Shown here piece after piece: positions 43,331-53,168 of a stretch of 64,000 nucleotides of DNA (position 1 is its first letter; each line of letters starts with the position of its first letter). The DNA lies in NCBI RefSeq assembly GCF_017916365.1, contig NZ_JAFMSU010000001.1, positions 1,951,028-2,015,027 on the forward strand, in the 5' to 3' direction. Below the pieces are notes generated by a model. That model was given only the letters and a program-made list of their open reading frames with translations. It had not been told where the DNA came from and ran no database searches. A program made the translations under genes and the position numbers. Origin of the DNA: Rufibacter roseolus. GTDB lineage: Bacteria > Bacteroidota > Bacteroidia > Cytophagales > Hymenobacteraceae.

Positions 43331-44248
43331 TTACTCCTCCTCAAAGAAATCTAAATCCACCTTTTTTACCTCGTAAGACTTAGCCACGGAAACACCTAAG
43401 TTGTAGTCAATCATGTACTGGGCTAACTGTTGACCATCAATTAAAACAATCTTGGTTTCATTTCTTGGGGTATAGGCTATGGCATCGGCAGAAAACCGGG
43501 AAGTAGTAATAAAGACTCCTTTCTTGGCTCCTTGTCCTGCCAATGCGCCTACGAAGCTTTGAATGTCAGGCCTGCCAACTGGGTTATTGTCCCATCGTTT
43601 TGCTTGGATGTAAATGACATCCAATCCAAGAATATCTTCTTTGATTATACCATCAATACCGCCGTCACCAGATTTGCCAAGTGCTTTTCCAGCCTCCCTG
43701 AAAGAACCACCATATCCCATCTTAACTAACAATTGGACTACTAGTTTTTCAAAGAAAGCTGGAGACAAGGCTTTTATTTTGCTAAGTATTTCCTCCACCA
43801 ACTCTTGCTTGATTCCTTGGTAGGCGTTCTCTAGTATTTCTTCTGGAGTTGCAGTTGATTCAGTAATCGATGATTGTTGTGCTGAGCCAGAACCGTTTGA
43901 ATTAGTAGCTAATTTAAATTCTATAAATTCAGGAAATTGATTTAAGAACTTGACATTGATTGAAGACGGATTTTGAGCTAAAACTTTCCTACCTCTTTCA
44001 GTGATGTTGAAAAAAGACTTCTTTGAGGATTCTAATAATCCAGCCTTCTTAAGGTAAGTAGTTGCCCAGCCTACTCTGTTTGAGAAAGTAGGCTGGGTAC
44101 CACTTGGTAAAAGTTCTGTTAGGTCCTCTTGAGATAAGTTGAAATAAGTAGCAAGTGCCTCTACAGCTTCTCTTGTTTTGTGTTCTTTGTTATCTGAAGT
44201 CAACTTCAGAAGTGGGAGCATGATTGATTGGTAATCAGGAATAGCCAT
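43331..44248 (-). CDS. Mrr-type restriction endonuclease
   Basis: The 305-residue protein has an N-terminal winged-helix domain (about 1-100; Mrr_N-like, TREAVEALATYF ... GWATTYLKKAGLL). A C-terminal PD-(D/E)xK nuclease domain carries FEKLVVQLLVKMGYGG, GDGGIDGII (catalytic Asp) and VIYIQAKRW (QxK motif). Mrr enzymes cut DNA carrying foreign methylation. No methyltransferase or specificity gene is nearby, fitting a solitary type IV system. GC is clearly lower than in the flanking genes (about 40% by eye), indicating transfer. It lies 35 bp upstream of the mutase large-subunit stop, on the same strand. Confidence 0.87.
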   Translation of the reverse strand: MAIPDYQSIMLPLLKLTSDNKEHKTREAVEALATYFNLSQEDLTELLPSGTQPTFSNRVGWATTYLKKAGLLESSKKSFFNITERGRKVLAQNPSSINVKFLNQFPEFIEFKLATNSNGSGSAQQSSITESTATPEEILENAYQGIKQELVEEILSKIKALSPAFFEKLVVQLLVKMGYGGSFREAGKALGKSGDGGIDGIIKEDILGLDVIYIQAKRWDNNPVGRPDIQSFVGALAGQGAKKGVFITTSRFSADAIAYTPRNETKIVLIDGQQLAQYMIDYNLGVSVAKSYEVKKVDLDFFEEE

Positions 44249-44283
44249 TGTTCTTCTTTAGAACCTCAATATACTTTATTCCA

Positions 44284-46416
<2,133 letters not shown>

Positions 46417-46501
46417 GTGTTCGTATCATGTAGCAGGTATCAGGTAACTGTATGCCTGCATGAATTATCATTGGTAAAATTCCGGCTGTTTCCCGCTTTG
46501 G

Positions 46502-46697
46502 CCTCCCTTATTTGTCCTCCTGAAAGGATCTTGTGGGCGAACTGTAATTAAGGCAACTAAGTGCAAGAGTCTCCGCTTCGGGTTAATTGGCTTTGTCAAT
46601 CCTACCTGCAGTTATCGAAAGCAGGGATGCTGTTTCATCGCTCTTGTCTTTCCAGTTTGCCCACAAGATCCTTCCAGGAGGACAAGTAGGAGGGAGG
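46502..46697. repeat. 195-bp inverted-repeat element between the mutase subunit genes
   Basis: The left arm (46502-46544) contains TTGTCCTCCTGAAAGGATC and TTGTGGGCGAACTG. The right arm (46653-46697) is its near-perfect complement (CAGTTTGCCCACAAGATCC, TTCCAGGAGGACAAG). The arms are about 43-45 bp and differ at about five positions. The 108-bp centre contains a CAAGAG/CTCTTG pair. It could be a non-autonomous mobile element or a structured RNA. No ORF is inside. Confidence 0.75.
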
Positions 46698-46729
46698 TCT
46701 CCTCATGGAGAGGATTGTATCAAAACATT

Positions 46730-46763
46730 AACTCAGGACTCAGAACTCAAGACTCAGGACTGA
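46730..46763. repeat. Iterated ACTCAGGACTC-type simple repeat
   Basis: The same 7-10 bp word iteration as at 9571-9610 (AACTCAGGACTCAG, AACTCAAGACTCAGGACT). It ends 17 bp from the stop codon of the small mutase subunit. Confidence 0.7.
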
Positions 46764-46779
46764 TGACGCGCCCCGTGCG

Positions 46780-48615
46780 TCAAACACCCAAGCGCTCCTG
46801 AATGCGGGTAATAATTTCCTTCGTATCACAGCCCCTGAAGAGGAAATCATCAAAGCCATTGGCCTGGAGCTCTTCTTTCAACTGCATGGGGTCATCGGCC
46901 AGGATCAAGGCTGGGCCCTGACGGTGTTGCGCGCGCATGCCTTTGGCGAAGGCCTCCGCGAACTCATTGAACTGGCGTTCCGGTGCGGCCATGACAATGA
47001 CCTGTACATCCAGATCCTTTACTTTGGCCAAAGCAGTGGGAACATCCTCAAACTTGAGTACCTGGGTGGTGAAACCCGAGCAGGTAAAGAACTCCCGGGC
47101 GAAGGTGGCGTGGATGTGTTCCTGGATGGCCGTGCCCATGTGCACCACCAGGGCGTGCGGACGCCGGTTTTTCTTCCGGAAGTGCAGCTCGGTGGCCAAA
47201 CGCATGACTTCATAGGAGTACGCCCCGCGGGTATTGTCAAAGTGTTTACTCTGGATCAGCTTCTCGGGGTCATACTCATGCTGCTCCTTGGGGTTGGGGA
47301 ACTTGTTCGTGCCCACAATCACTTCTTTGGCGCTGGCAATGTCCTTGAATTTCTGGCTGCTGGTTTCCTTGATCAGTTCCTGGATGAAACCGGCGTTAGA
47401 GGCCGGGATAAAGCCTCCCTGGGCCTCAATCTCCTGGAACAGGGCCCAGGCTTTCAGCGCTATCTGCCGGGTAAGGTACTCTATATAGTAAGAACCGGCC
47501 GCCGGGTCAATGGCCTGGTCCAGGTAGGCTTCTTCCTTGAGGATGATGGGGATGTTACGGGCGATGCGCTCACTGAACTCATTGTCTTGCCGGAAGGTGG
47601 AGTCAAAAGGCTCTACCTCTAAGGAATTTACGCCGCCAATGATGGCGCTCATCATCTCGGTGGTGTGGCGCAGCAGGTTGGTGTGCGGGTCCAGGGTGGT
47701 TTGGTGCCAGCGCGAGGTGGAGGCATGGACGCGTAAGGCCGAGGCCGCTTCGGTGGGTACCTCGTAGGCTTCCACTACCTTGGCCCACAGCAACCGGATG
47801 GCCCGGAACTTAGCGATCTCAAAAAAGTAATTGGTGCCTGCGGTCAGGTGAAACTGCATGTTCCGGAAAACACTCTCCGCCGGCAGGCCTTGCTGGGTGA
47901 GGCCGTTGGTGTAACACACCGCAATGGCCAGGGTAATAGCCAGCTCCTGCACCAGCGTGGCACCTTTGTTACTGAAGTGCGATCCGTTGATGGTGAGGGC
48001 GTAGAAGTTGGGCGCGTCCAGGGTTTGTTCCAGCAAGTGCATGGCATGCTCCATGTCCAGCTGCTTATAGCTCTCCGAGGACAGAATAGGGGAGCATTTC
48101 AGGAAACCGTTAAGCGTGGCCAACGAGATCCTTTTGCGGTGCAAACCGGTAGTAAGGTGGTGGAGAAAATTAGCCGCCTCGGTGGAGACGGTATAGGAGA
48201 CCGGCACTTTGGTCAGGTCAATCTCCTTGATGAGGTAGTCCACGTCAAAATCATAGCCGTTCTCCATGATGAAATGGATGCCATCTGCCCCGCGGGTGAG
48301 CGCCGCCGCAGCTTTGTCTATGGCTTCGCGGCCCTTGCCCGAGGAGAAGATGGGCTGGAGGTTCACCCAACTGTTCTTGTCGGTTTTGGCGGTGCGCAGG
48401 TACGGGAACTGCCCCGGGGTGGTGTTGAGGGTCCCACTCTGCGGTACGTTTGATTGGGTATAAAAAGGCGCGACGGTGATACCTTCGTAACTCTGCCAAT
48501 GCAGGTCAGCTAGGTCGGCTCCTTTCAGGTCTTGTTTTATTTTGGCAACCCATTGCTCGGCCGTAACCAGGCCAAACTCGGGGAATAATGCCTCAGATGA
48601 GGTAGGGTTTGTCAT
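46780..48615 (-). CDS. mutA: Methylmalonyl-CoA mutase small subunit
   Basis: The 611-residue non-catalytic partner of mutB keeps the fold: PYLRTAKTDKNSW, FEIAKFRAIRLLWAKVV, SRWHQTTLDPHTNLLRHTTE, and DPAAGSYYIEYLTRQIA. The C-terminal cobalamin-like domain lacks the DxHxxG lower-ligand motif (MGTAIQEHIHATFAREFF in its place), as expected for a small subunit. It begins the mutase operon; a TATCTTTA that resembles a -7 element lies about 30 bp upstream of its start. Confidence 0.95.
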   Translation of the reverse strand: MTNPTSSEALFPEFGLVTAEQWVAKIKQDLKGADLADLHWQSYEGITVAPFYTQSNVPQSGTLNTTPGQFPYLRTAKTDKNSWVNLQPIFSSGKGREAIDKAAAALTRGADGIHFIMENGYDFDVDYLIKEIDLTKVPVSYTVSTEAANFLHHLTTGLHRKRISLATLNGFLKCSPILSSESYKQLDMEHAMHLLEQTLDAPNFYALTINGSHFSNKGATLVQELAITLAIAVCYTNGLTQQGLPAESVFRNMQFHLTAGTNYFFEIAKFRAIRLLWAKVVEAYEVPTEAASALRVHASTSRWHQTTLDPHTNLLRHTTEMMSAIIGGVNSLEVEPFDSTFRQDNEFSERIARNIPIILKEEAYLDQAIDPAAGSYYIEYLTRQIALKAWALFQEIEAQGGFIPASNAGFIQELIKETSSQKFKDIASAKEVIVGTNKFPNPKEQHEYDPEKLIQSKHFDNTRGAYSYEVMRLATELHFRKKNRRPHALVVHMGTAIQEHIHATFAREFFTCSGFTTQVLKFEDVPTALAKVKDLDVQVIVMAAPERQFNEFAEAFAKGMRAQHRQGPALILADDPMQLKEELQANGFDDFLFRGCDTKEIITRIQERLGV

Positions 48616-48693
48616 AAAGAAGGCAGGCGTATGATGTGGTAAAGATAGCTTTTTGCCTGAACTGTTCTACGGCTGCCGCCTGGTTTGCGATGA

Positions 48694-48735
48694 GCGTTTT
48701 ACCCCTGTTTTAAGCAAAACAGGCCCTAAATGAGC
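48694..48735. repeat. Dispersed hairpin repeat, copy 15
   Basis: The inner 20 bp CCTGTTTTAAGCAAAACAGG is a perfect 8-bp stem with a 4-nt loop. The outer arms are GCGTTTTA and CCTAAATGAGC. It lies 79 bp upstream of mutA. Confidence 0.7.
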
Positions 48736-48878
48736 CGGGTGTCTGTCAATTACCTGCATTTTCTTTTTACGGAAGGTGAAAACAGCTCTACCTCCCTAAT
48801 TTTTTAGCAGCTGGGTTTATAATACGGGTAAACTGGCTTGGGCCTGATCCTATTCTTCTGCTTTAAGATTAAGAGGTT

Positions 48879-48919
48879 CCTGTTTGTGGGCTGATTTTCT
48901 CGAAAGAGGCTCAAAGTGG
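48879..48919. repeat. Dispersed hairpin repeat, copy 16
   Basis: CCTGTTTGTGGGCTGATTTTC, in two parts, then CGAAAGAGGCTCAAAGTGG. It lies 38 bp upstream of the DUF72 gene. Apart from this and copy 15, the 341-bp gap 48616-48956 holds no gene I can support. Confidence 0.45.
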
Positions 48920-48956
48920 TCAGAACCTCTCGCCAAAATCTGCGTCTGTATGCAGC

Positions 48957-49706
48957 ATGGATATTGCACATGATCAATTGTACATCGGAACCTCGGGCTG
49001 GAGTTATGCGTGGCGGGGGATTTTCTACCCGGAAGACATCAAATCGGCGGAGATGCTGCCTTTTTACGCCCAGCACTTCAACTGCACCGAGGTGAACAGC
49101 AGTTTCTACCATTTCACCATGGAGAAAACCATCCTGAAGTGGCTGGAAAGTACGCCTGCCCATTTCAAGTTCGCGCCCAAACTGCACCGCTCCATCACCC
49201 ACGAGAGCCGTCTGCAGAACGTGGAGGACCCCTTGCGCAAGTGGATGGACCGTTTCCTGCTCATGGGCGAACGACTAGGACCGGTGCTGGTGCAACTACC
49301 CGGATCCTTCCACTATAACGAACTCATCGCGAAGCACTTTTTCACCCTGCTCCGCAACCTGTACCCCACCACTGTTTTCGCGCTGGAAGTACGGCATGCG
49401 TCCTGGCACACCGAGGAAGTCCTGGAACTGCTGGAGGAATTCAATATTTCATTAGTGGTGATCAGTGCCGGGAAGAAATGGCCAGCCTTGGCAACGGCTA
49501 CCACAGATACGGTCTACATGCGTTTGCACGGCCACGAGCAACTATACCGGGGCGCCTACCCCGAGGAGGAACTGGAACGATTTGGCTACATGGCGCAGGA
49601 TTGGCTTCTGGATGAAAAAACCGTCTGGTGCTTCTTCAACAACACCATTGGGGGTAACGCTACCTCAGACGCGAAGAAACTGCAGCAAGTGATCTTGAAT
49701 CTTTAG
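48957..49706 (+). CDS. DUF72 domain-containing protein
   Basis: The 249-residue protein has the DUF72 TIM-barrel pattern: YIGTSGWSYAWRGIFYPED at the start, FNCTEVNSSFYHF, a long FKFAPKLHRSITHESRL strand-helix, LGPVLVQLPGSFHY, VFALEVRHASWHTEEVL, and VYMRLHGHEQLYRGAYP. The conserved His and Arg residues suggest a metal or phosphate site, but the family function is not established. It is cytosolic, in contact with a convergent YkvA-like gene (overlap of 4 bp at the stops). Confidence 0.88.
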   Translation: MDIAHDQLYIGTSGWSYAWRGIFYPEDIKSAEMLPFYAQHFNCTEVNSSFYHFTMEKTILKWLESTPAHFKFAPKLHRSITHESRLQNVEDPLRKWMDRFLLMGERLGPVLVQLPGSFHYNELIAKHFFTLLRNLYPTTVFALEVRHASWHTEEVLELLEEFNISLVVISAGKKWPALATATTDTVYMRLHGHEQLYRGAYPEEELERFGYMAQDWLLDEKTVWCFFNNTIGGNATSDAKKLQQVILNL

Positions 49707-50092
49707 CGGTTCTGGTACCAGCGCCAGGCCCAACTTCCGGCCCACCAAAGCGCCAGCGTCCACATAAGAATAATAACGGCGGCGGCCCATTTGCTGTGTT
49801 TGAACCGAGGTGCCCCTTCTAAGGCAATTTTCTGGCAGTATTCTTCCATTATATCGTCTGGCAGCAATTTAATGGTAAGCCAGACACCCAACGGAAGCAG
49901 CAGCAGGTCATCCACATAACCCAGAACCGGAATGAAATCAGGGATCAGGTCAATGGGGCTGAGGGCATAGGCTACGGTAAGGGCGCCCATGGCTTTAGCG
50001 GGCCAGGGCGTCCTGAAATCCTGGATGGCCAGCGCCACTGCCCAGACATCGGCCTTCAGGCGTTTCGCCCACCTTTTCAGTTTCTGCCACAC
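49703..50092 (-). CDS. YkvA family membrane protein (DUF1232)
   Basis: The 129-residue protein has a basic N terminus and the DUF1232 signature VAYALSPIDLIPDFIPVLGYVDDLLLLPLG, in two parts, which inserts as a hairpin in the membrane. A second hydrophobic segment near the C terminus (AAVIILMWTLALWWAGSWAW) is a likely transmembrane helix. The function is unknown. It is the end of a minus-strand unit converging on the DUF72 gene, with stop codons overlapping by 4 bp. Confidence 0.88.
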   Translation of the reverse strand: MWQKLKRWAKRLKADVWAVALAIQDFRTPWPAKAMGALTVAYALSPIDLIPDFIPVLGYVDDLLLLPLGVWLTIKLLPDDIMEEYCQKIALEGAPRFKHSKWAAAVIILMWTLALWWAGSWAWRWYQNR

Positions 50093-50127
50093 TATTAATT
50101 GACGGTTTTGCCTGTAGGGATGGAAAG

Positions 50128-50168
50128 CGTTTTAGGCCCCCTTTTCAGAAGATGGGCTGTAAACAGGA
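50128..50168. repeat. Dispersed hairpin repeat, copy 17
   Basis: GCGTTTTAGGCCCCCTTTTC, then AGAAGATGGGCTGTAAACAGG. It sits immediately before a 23-bp perfect stem (50168-50227). Confidence 0.55.
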
Positions 50169-50227
50169 TTGCTGATTGTTCATTGCTGATTGTTGTTTTT
50201 TTCGATCAGCAATGAACAATCAGCAAT
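50168..50227 (-). terminator. Long hairpin terminator of ctlX
   Basis: The arms ATTGCTGATTGTTCATTGC and its complement are 23 bp and perfectly matched (50168-50190, 50205-50227), with a T-rich loop. The hairpin begins at the last base of the ctlX stop. The word resembles the dyad at 8192-8233. Confidence 0.75.
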
Positions 50228-51183
50228 TAAACGAAGATCTCAGCCAGCATGCAGCGGGCGCTTCCTCCGCCATGGGCTTCAATGGTGCGCAGGTCTGAGC
50301 GTACGATCTTGGTGCGCGCGTTCAGGTCCTCAAACTGGTCTTTGCGCAGGGCCTTGTAGCCTTTGTCTGACATCACCAGCACCGGTTCGCCGGCCTTGTT
50401 GCGCACCTGCAGCATGTTACCCGCCATTTTCTTCACCTGGGCCAGCGACAAGTCTATGATCTCTTTGCCCGTGTCTACCAGTGCCTCCAGTAAAATACCC
50501 TGCTCTTCCTCATCGGGGATCGCCTCCAGGCACACGAGCGCGAAATCGGCGCCGATGCTCATGATCACGTTGGTGTGGTAGATGGGCAGGCCGTTGGCAT
50601 CAACCGCATGGAACACGATGGGGCGGAAGTCCAGCGCTTCGCAGAAAGCCTGTAGCGGTTCCAGGTGGGTGCGCTCTGAGAGGCAGGCGTAGGCAATCTT
50701 GTGCTGGCGGTCCAGCACCAGGCTACCGGTGCCCTCCAGGAACTTGCCTTCGTTCTCAAAATGGGTGAGGTCTATGACCTGAGTGAAGGGCAGGCCGTGC
50801 TCTTCCTTAAGTTGGGTTAGCAGATCAGGGTGGCGCTCCAGGCGCCGGGTGGGGGAGAGCATGGGATACAAAACCACCTTGCCGCCTTTGTGGAAGGAAA
50901 TCCAGTTGTTGGGGAAAATGGCATCGGGGGTGGCGGGGTCTTCCAAATCGTCCAGTACTACCGCATCTATGCGGGCAGCCCACAGTTTTAACAGGAACTG
51001 GTTGAACTCATCCAGGGCTTTCTGCTGCACCTGGGCGGCGGCACCCGCCGGCACCTCCTGCTGGAAAGCGTTAGTGGCTGCGGTCTCGGGGTTGGCCCCG
51101 AAATGGGCGGGGCGCACCAGCAATACCTGAGAGGCAAGCGGCACGTTGGCGTGGGACGGTAGTTTGTTTTCTGGTTGTTGCAT
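50227..51183 (-). CDS. ctlX: CtlX-like amidinotransferase (citrulline utilisation/arginine-deiminase-related hydrolase)
   Basis: The 318-residue protein has the pentein fold of guanidino-modifying enzymes. IFPNNWISFH carries the conserved Asn pair and substrate contact; EGTGSLVLDR, YHTNVIMSIG with the catalytic His, and the C-terminal GGGSARCMLAEIF with nucleophile Cys311 are all present. Related CtlX proteins act on citrulline or arginine. I chose ATG 51183 (MQQPENKLPS), because the 17 residues before it lack family similarity. It has its own hairpin terminator. Confidence 0.85.
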   Translation of the reverse strand: MQQPENKLPSHANVPLASQVLLVRPAHFGANPETAATNAFQQEVPAGAAAQVQQKALDEFNQFLLKLWAARIDAVVLDDLEDPATPDAIFPNNWISFHKGGKVVLYPMLSPTRRLERHPDLLTQLKEEHGLPFTQVIDLTHFENEGKFLEGTGSLVLDRQHKIAYACLSERTHLEPLQAFCEALDFRPIVFHAVDANGLPIYHTNVIMSIGADFALVCLEAIPDEEEQGILLEALVDTGKEIIDLSLAQVKKMAGNMLQVRNKAGEPVLVMSDKGYKALRKDQFEDLNARTKIVRSDLRTIEAHGGGSARCMLAEIFV

Positions 51184-51298
51184 GGCAAGGCCTGGTCTTT
51201 GGGTTCTGCAAGATACGGCAAAACGATGAACCACGCACTTTGCCCGGCAGAAGGCGGCGTCTTAGGGATTTGGAGTGATTGTAATTTGAAACCAACGG

Positions 51299-51336
51299 CT
51301 GTTTAAGGCCTGTTTTCCGGAAATCGGCCTTAAAAG
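51299..51336. repeat. Dispersed hairpin repeat, copy 18
   Basis: CTGTTTAAGGCCTGTTTTCC, then GGAAATCGGCCTTAAAAG. TTTAAGGCC and GGCCTTAAA pair over 9 bp. It lies next to the terminator at 51341. Confidence 0.7.
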
Positions 51337-51340
51337 AAAA

Positions 51341-51379
51341 TCCCCGTTCCCGGGCTTTTCAGGCCTTGGAAACGGGGAA
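51341..51379 (-). terminator. Probable terminator of the 76-residue protein gene
   Basis: TCCCCGTT and AACGGGGA form a stem around CCCGGGCTTTTC and other loop sequence; on the minus strand it is followed by a T-rich stretch. Confidence 0.65.
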
Positions 51380-51439
51380 GATGGTGGGGATATGGACGCT
51401 TTGCGGTTAAACTAAGGTTACTTAAGTGCAGGGGCCTGG

Positions 51440-51670
51440 TTACTGCTGCCCGGCTGCCGCGGATCTGTTACGCCAGAAATACCGGAAGCAACGGCCCATG
51501 ATACCTCTGAAACGCTTGGGGAAAGTGGCCCGGCACCAGCGCTTCAACTCCCGAATCTCGTGGGTGAGCAACAACCGAAGGCATTTCCTGAACTCTTTTT
51601 CAAATAACACTACATCAAAACTAACTTTCAGTAAAATGAATTTACTGTACTGCAAATAGGATGTGGTCAT
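51440..51670 (-). CDS. Small conserved hypothetical protein
   Basis: The 76-residue basic protein begins MTTSYLQYSKFILLKVSFD and contains LFEKEFRKCLRLLLTHEIRELKRWC. The alternation of acidic and basic residues suggests two or three amphipathic helices. I recall similar small proteins in Cytophagales with a pattern of KFIL-KVSFD-LFEKE; their role is unknown. It has its own terminator. Real, but uncharacterised. Confidence 0.6.
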   Translation of the reverse strand: MTTSYLQYSKFILLKVSFDVVLFEKEFRKCLRLLLTHEIRELKRWCRATFPKRFRGIMGRCFRYFWRNRSAAAGQQ

Positions 51671-52288
51671 AGTAGTGATGGTTTTTTGATTGGGTGATGG
51701 ATGGTGAAAAGTCTGAAAGCCCCAACTTTCCCTTCTACGAAAATCAAAGAAAAAGAGTAGTCCGGGGAATCAGGTAGAACCTGGTGTTTTCCTGTATTTA
51801 CGTTGAAATGGGCAGGAAACGGGGGTTCCGTGCGGGTAGTGTAGTACGGGCGAGTGGAAGATCAGTTTCGCCGGGTGCCCGTGCCGTGACCAGCGGCGAA
51901 ACGTAATGGGATAACGCGCCCCAAAGCGGGGAAATTGCCATGGGTGAAGGCCATTGGGGCGTATGTGCTTTGTCATCAGGCCGGTGCACAGGACATGGGT
52001 TCTGAAACAGTTGGGGCTGCCGGTTTCCGCATTCTGGAAGAAGAGTCCTGATGTTTTGGGCCATAATTGGTCTCTGCGCTTGTAAACCTATTGCATACAA
52101 TTCTTAACCGAAGTGCAACAAGTATAGAAATAAACTAATTAAAAGTCAAGGGGTTGAAGGGGCGTTGGCTTCGATAGGATGATGGCCTTTAAACCGGGTT
52201 TTGCCGTAAGATAGCCTTGTGAAGACCTAAACGCGGTTGGCTTTTTCAGGCCATGGCCCGTACCTTTGTTAAAATTCAGTATTAATAC
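51671..52288 (+). other. 618-bp gap with no convincing gene
   Basis: It contains GC-rich sequence (51780-52090) in which open frames on the minus strand have Pro-rich, unconserved translations. AT-rich sequence follows at 52100-52140. A CCTTTAAACC...GACCTAAACG segment at 52188-52236 may be a very degenerate hairpin repeat. The promoter of the next gene is at 52261. Confidence 0.35.
52237..52268 (+). promoter_or_regulatory. Candidate promoter of the 5'-nucleotidase operon
   Basis: TTG (52237-52239), 21 bp, then TACCTTTG (52261-52268), which fits TAnnTTTG. The -7 lies 20 bp upstream of ATG 52289. Confidence 0.5.
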
Positions 52289-53059
52289 ATGTCTTTATTT
52301 TCGGATTTCCGTACTCGTCACATTTCTCTGAGTGTGGGAGTAGCCCTGGCACTGACGGGCTGCCAGAAAGAGTTGGTTCCATCCGCCAGTCTTTCCCCCA
52401 CCACCGATATCCCGGTCAACACCCAAATCACCCCAGATTCCACGGCTGAGCGCACCATCACGCCTTACCGCACGCGGGTAGACCAGACCATGAACGAGGT
52501 GATTGGCCAGGCCCCCGAAGCCATTAACCGCGGCGAGATTGAGTCGCCGCTGGGCAACCTGGTCGCCGACCTGAGCCGCACCCAGGTAATGGCCGTGTAC
52601 GGCAAGCCCATTGACATGGGAGGCATGACCAACGGCGGCCTGCGCAACCCCATAGACCAGGGCCCCATCACCGTGGGCGACGTGTTTGAGCTCATGCCCT
52701 TTGAAAACGAAATGTTGGTTCTGACGCTCTCCGGCGCCACCGTGAAGGAGATGTTTGACTTTGCCGCGCGCACCAAGATCCTGTTCGTGGCCAATGCCAC
52801 CTATACCCTGCGCAACGCCAGGGCCGAGGAAATCACCATTGGGGGCAAGCCTTTTGACATCAATAAGACTTACACCCTGGCCATCTCAGATTACCTGGCC
52901 AACGGCGGAGATAACATGGGTTTTCTGAAGACCGCCCTCAAAGTAGAGAAAACCGGTCTGCTAGCCCGTGATGCCATCATGAAAGAAATCAAGCAACGTA
53001 CCGCCCAGAACAAACCGGTAACCGGCGCTAAGGACGGCCGGGTGAAAGTGGTGAACTAA
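52289..53059 (+). CDS. 5'-nucleotidase C-terminal domain lipoprotein
   Basis: The 256-residue protein has a lipobox (ALTGCQKE, Cys about residue 26). The 5'-nucleotidase C-terminal domain follows: ESPLGNLVADLSRTQVMAVYG, DMGGMTNGGLRNPI, ITVGDVFELMPFENEMLVLTLSG, and AISDYLANGGDNMGFL. In UshA/YfkN-type enzymes this domain follows the metallophosphatase domain in one chain. Here it is a separate gene, placed before the metallophosphatase gene (53169). Together they could form a split enzyme. The domain binds nucleoside; by itself it lacks the metal site. Confidence 0.88.
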   Translation: MSLFSDFRTRHISLSVGVALALTGCQKELVPSASLSPTTDIPVNTQITPDSTAERTITPYRTRVDQTMNEVIGQAPEAINRGEIESPLGNLVADLSRTQVMAVYGKPIDMGGMTNGGLRNPIDQGPITVGDVFELMPFENEMLVLTLSGATVKEMFDFAARTKILFVANATYTLRNARAEEITIGGKPFDINKTYTLAISDYLANGGDNMGFLKTALKVEKTGLLARDAIMKEIKQRTAQNKPVTGAKDGRVKVVN

Positions 53060-53168
53060 ATTTGGAGATGAGAAGATCTGAAAATTTGGAGATGATTTTT
53101 AATCTCCACATCTCCCAATCTTCAAATTTCCAAATCTTCAAATCCCCAAATTTCCAAATTTGAAAAAG
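53058..53168. repeat. Long dyad built from GGAGATG/AAGATTTG words, second copy
   Basis: The left part contains AAATTTGGAGATGAGAAGATC and GAAAATTTGGAGATGATTTT, in pieces; the right part iterates TCTCCACATCTCCC, CTTCAAATTTCC, CTTCAAATCCCC and AAATTTCC. It fills the gap between the two 5'-nucleotidase half-genes. The word family is the same as at 25741-25850. Confidence 0.65.

Noticed and set aside
51798-52100. 100-residue Pro-rich minus-strand frame between the small conserved gene and the nucleotidase operon
   Set aside because: Its composition is unlike the coding genes of the window, with no recognisable motif, and a second overlapping frame is equally open.
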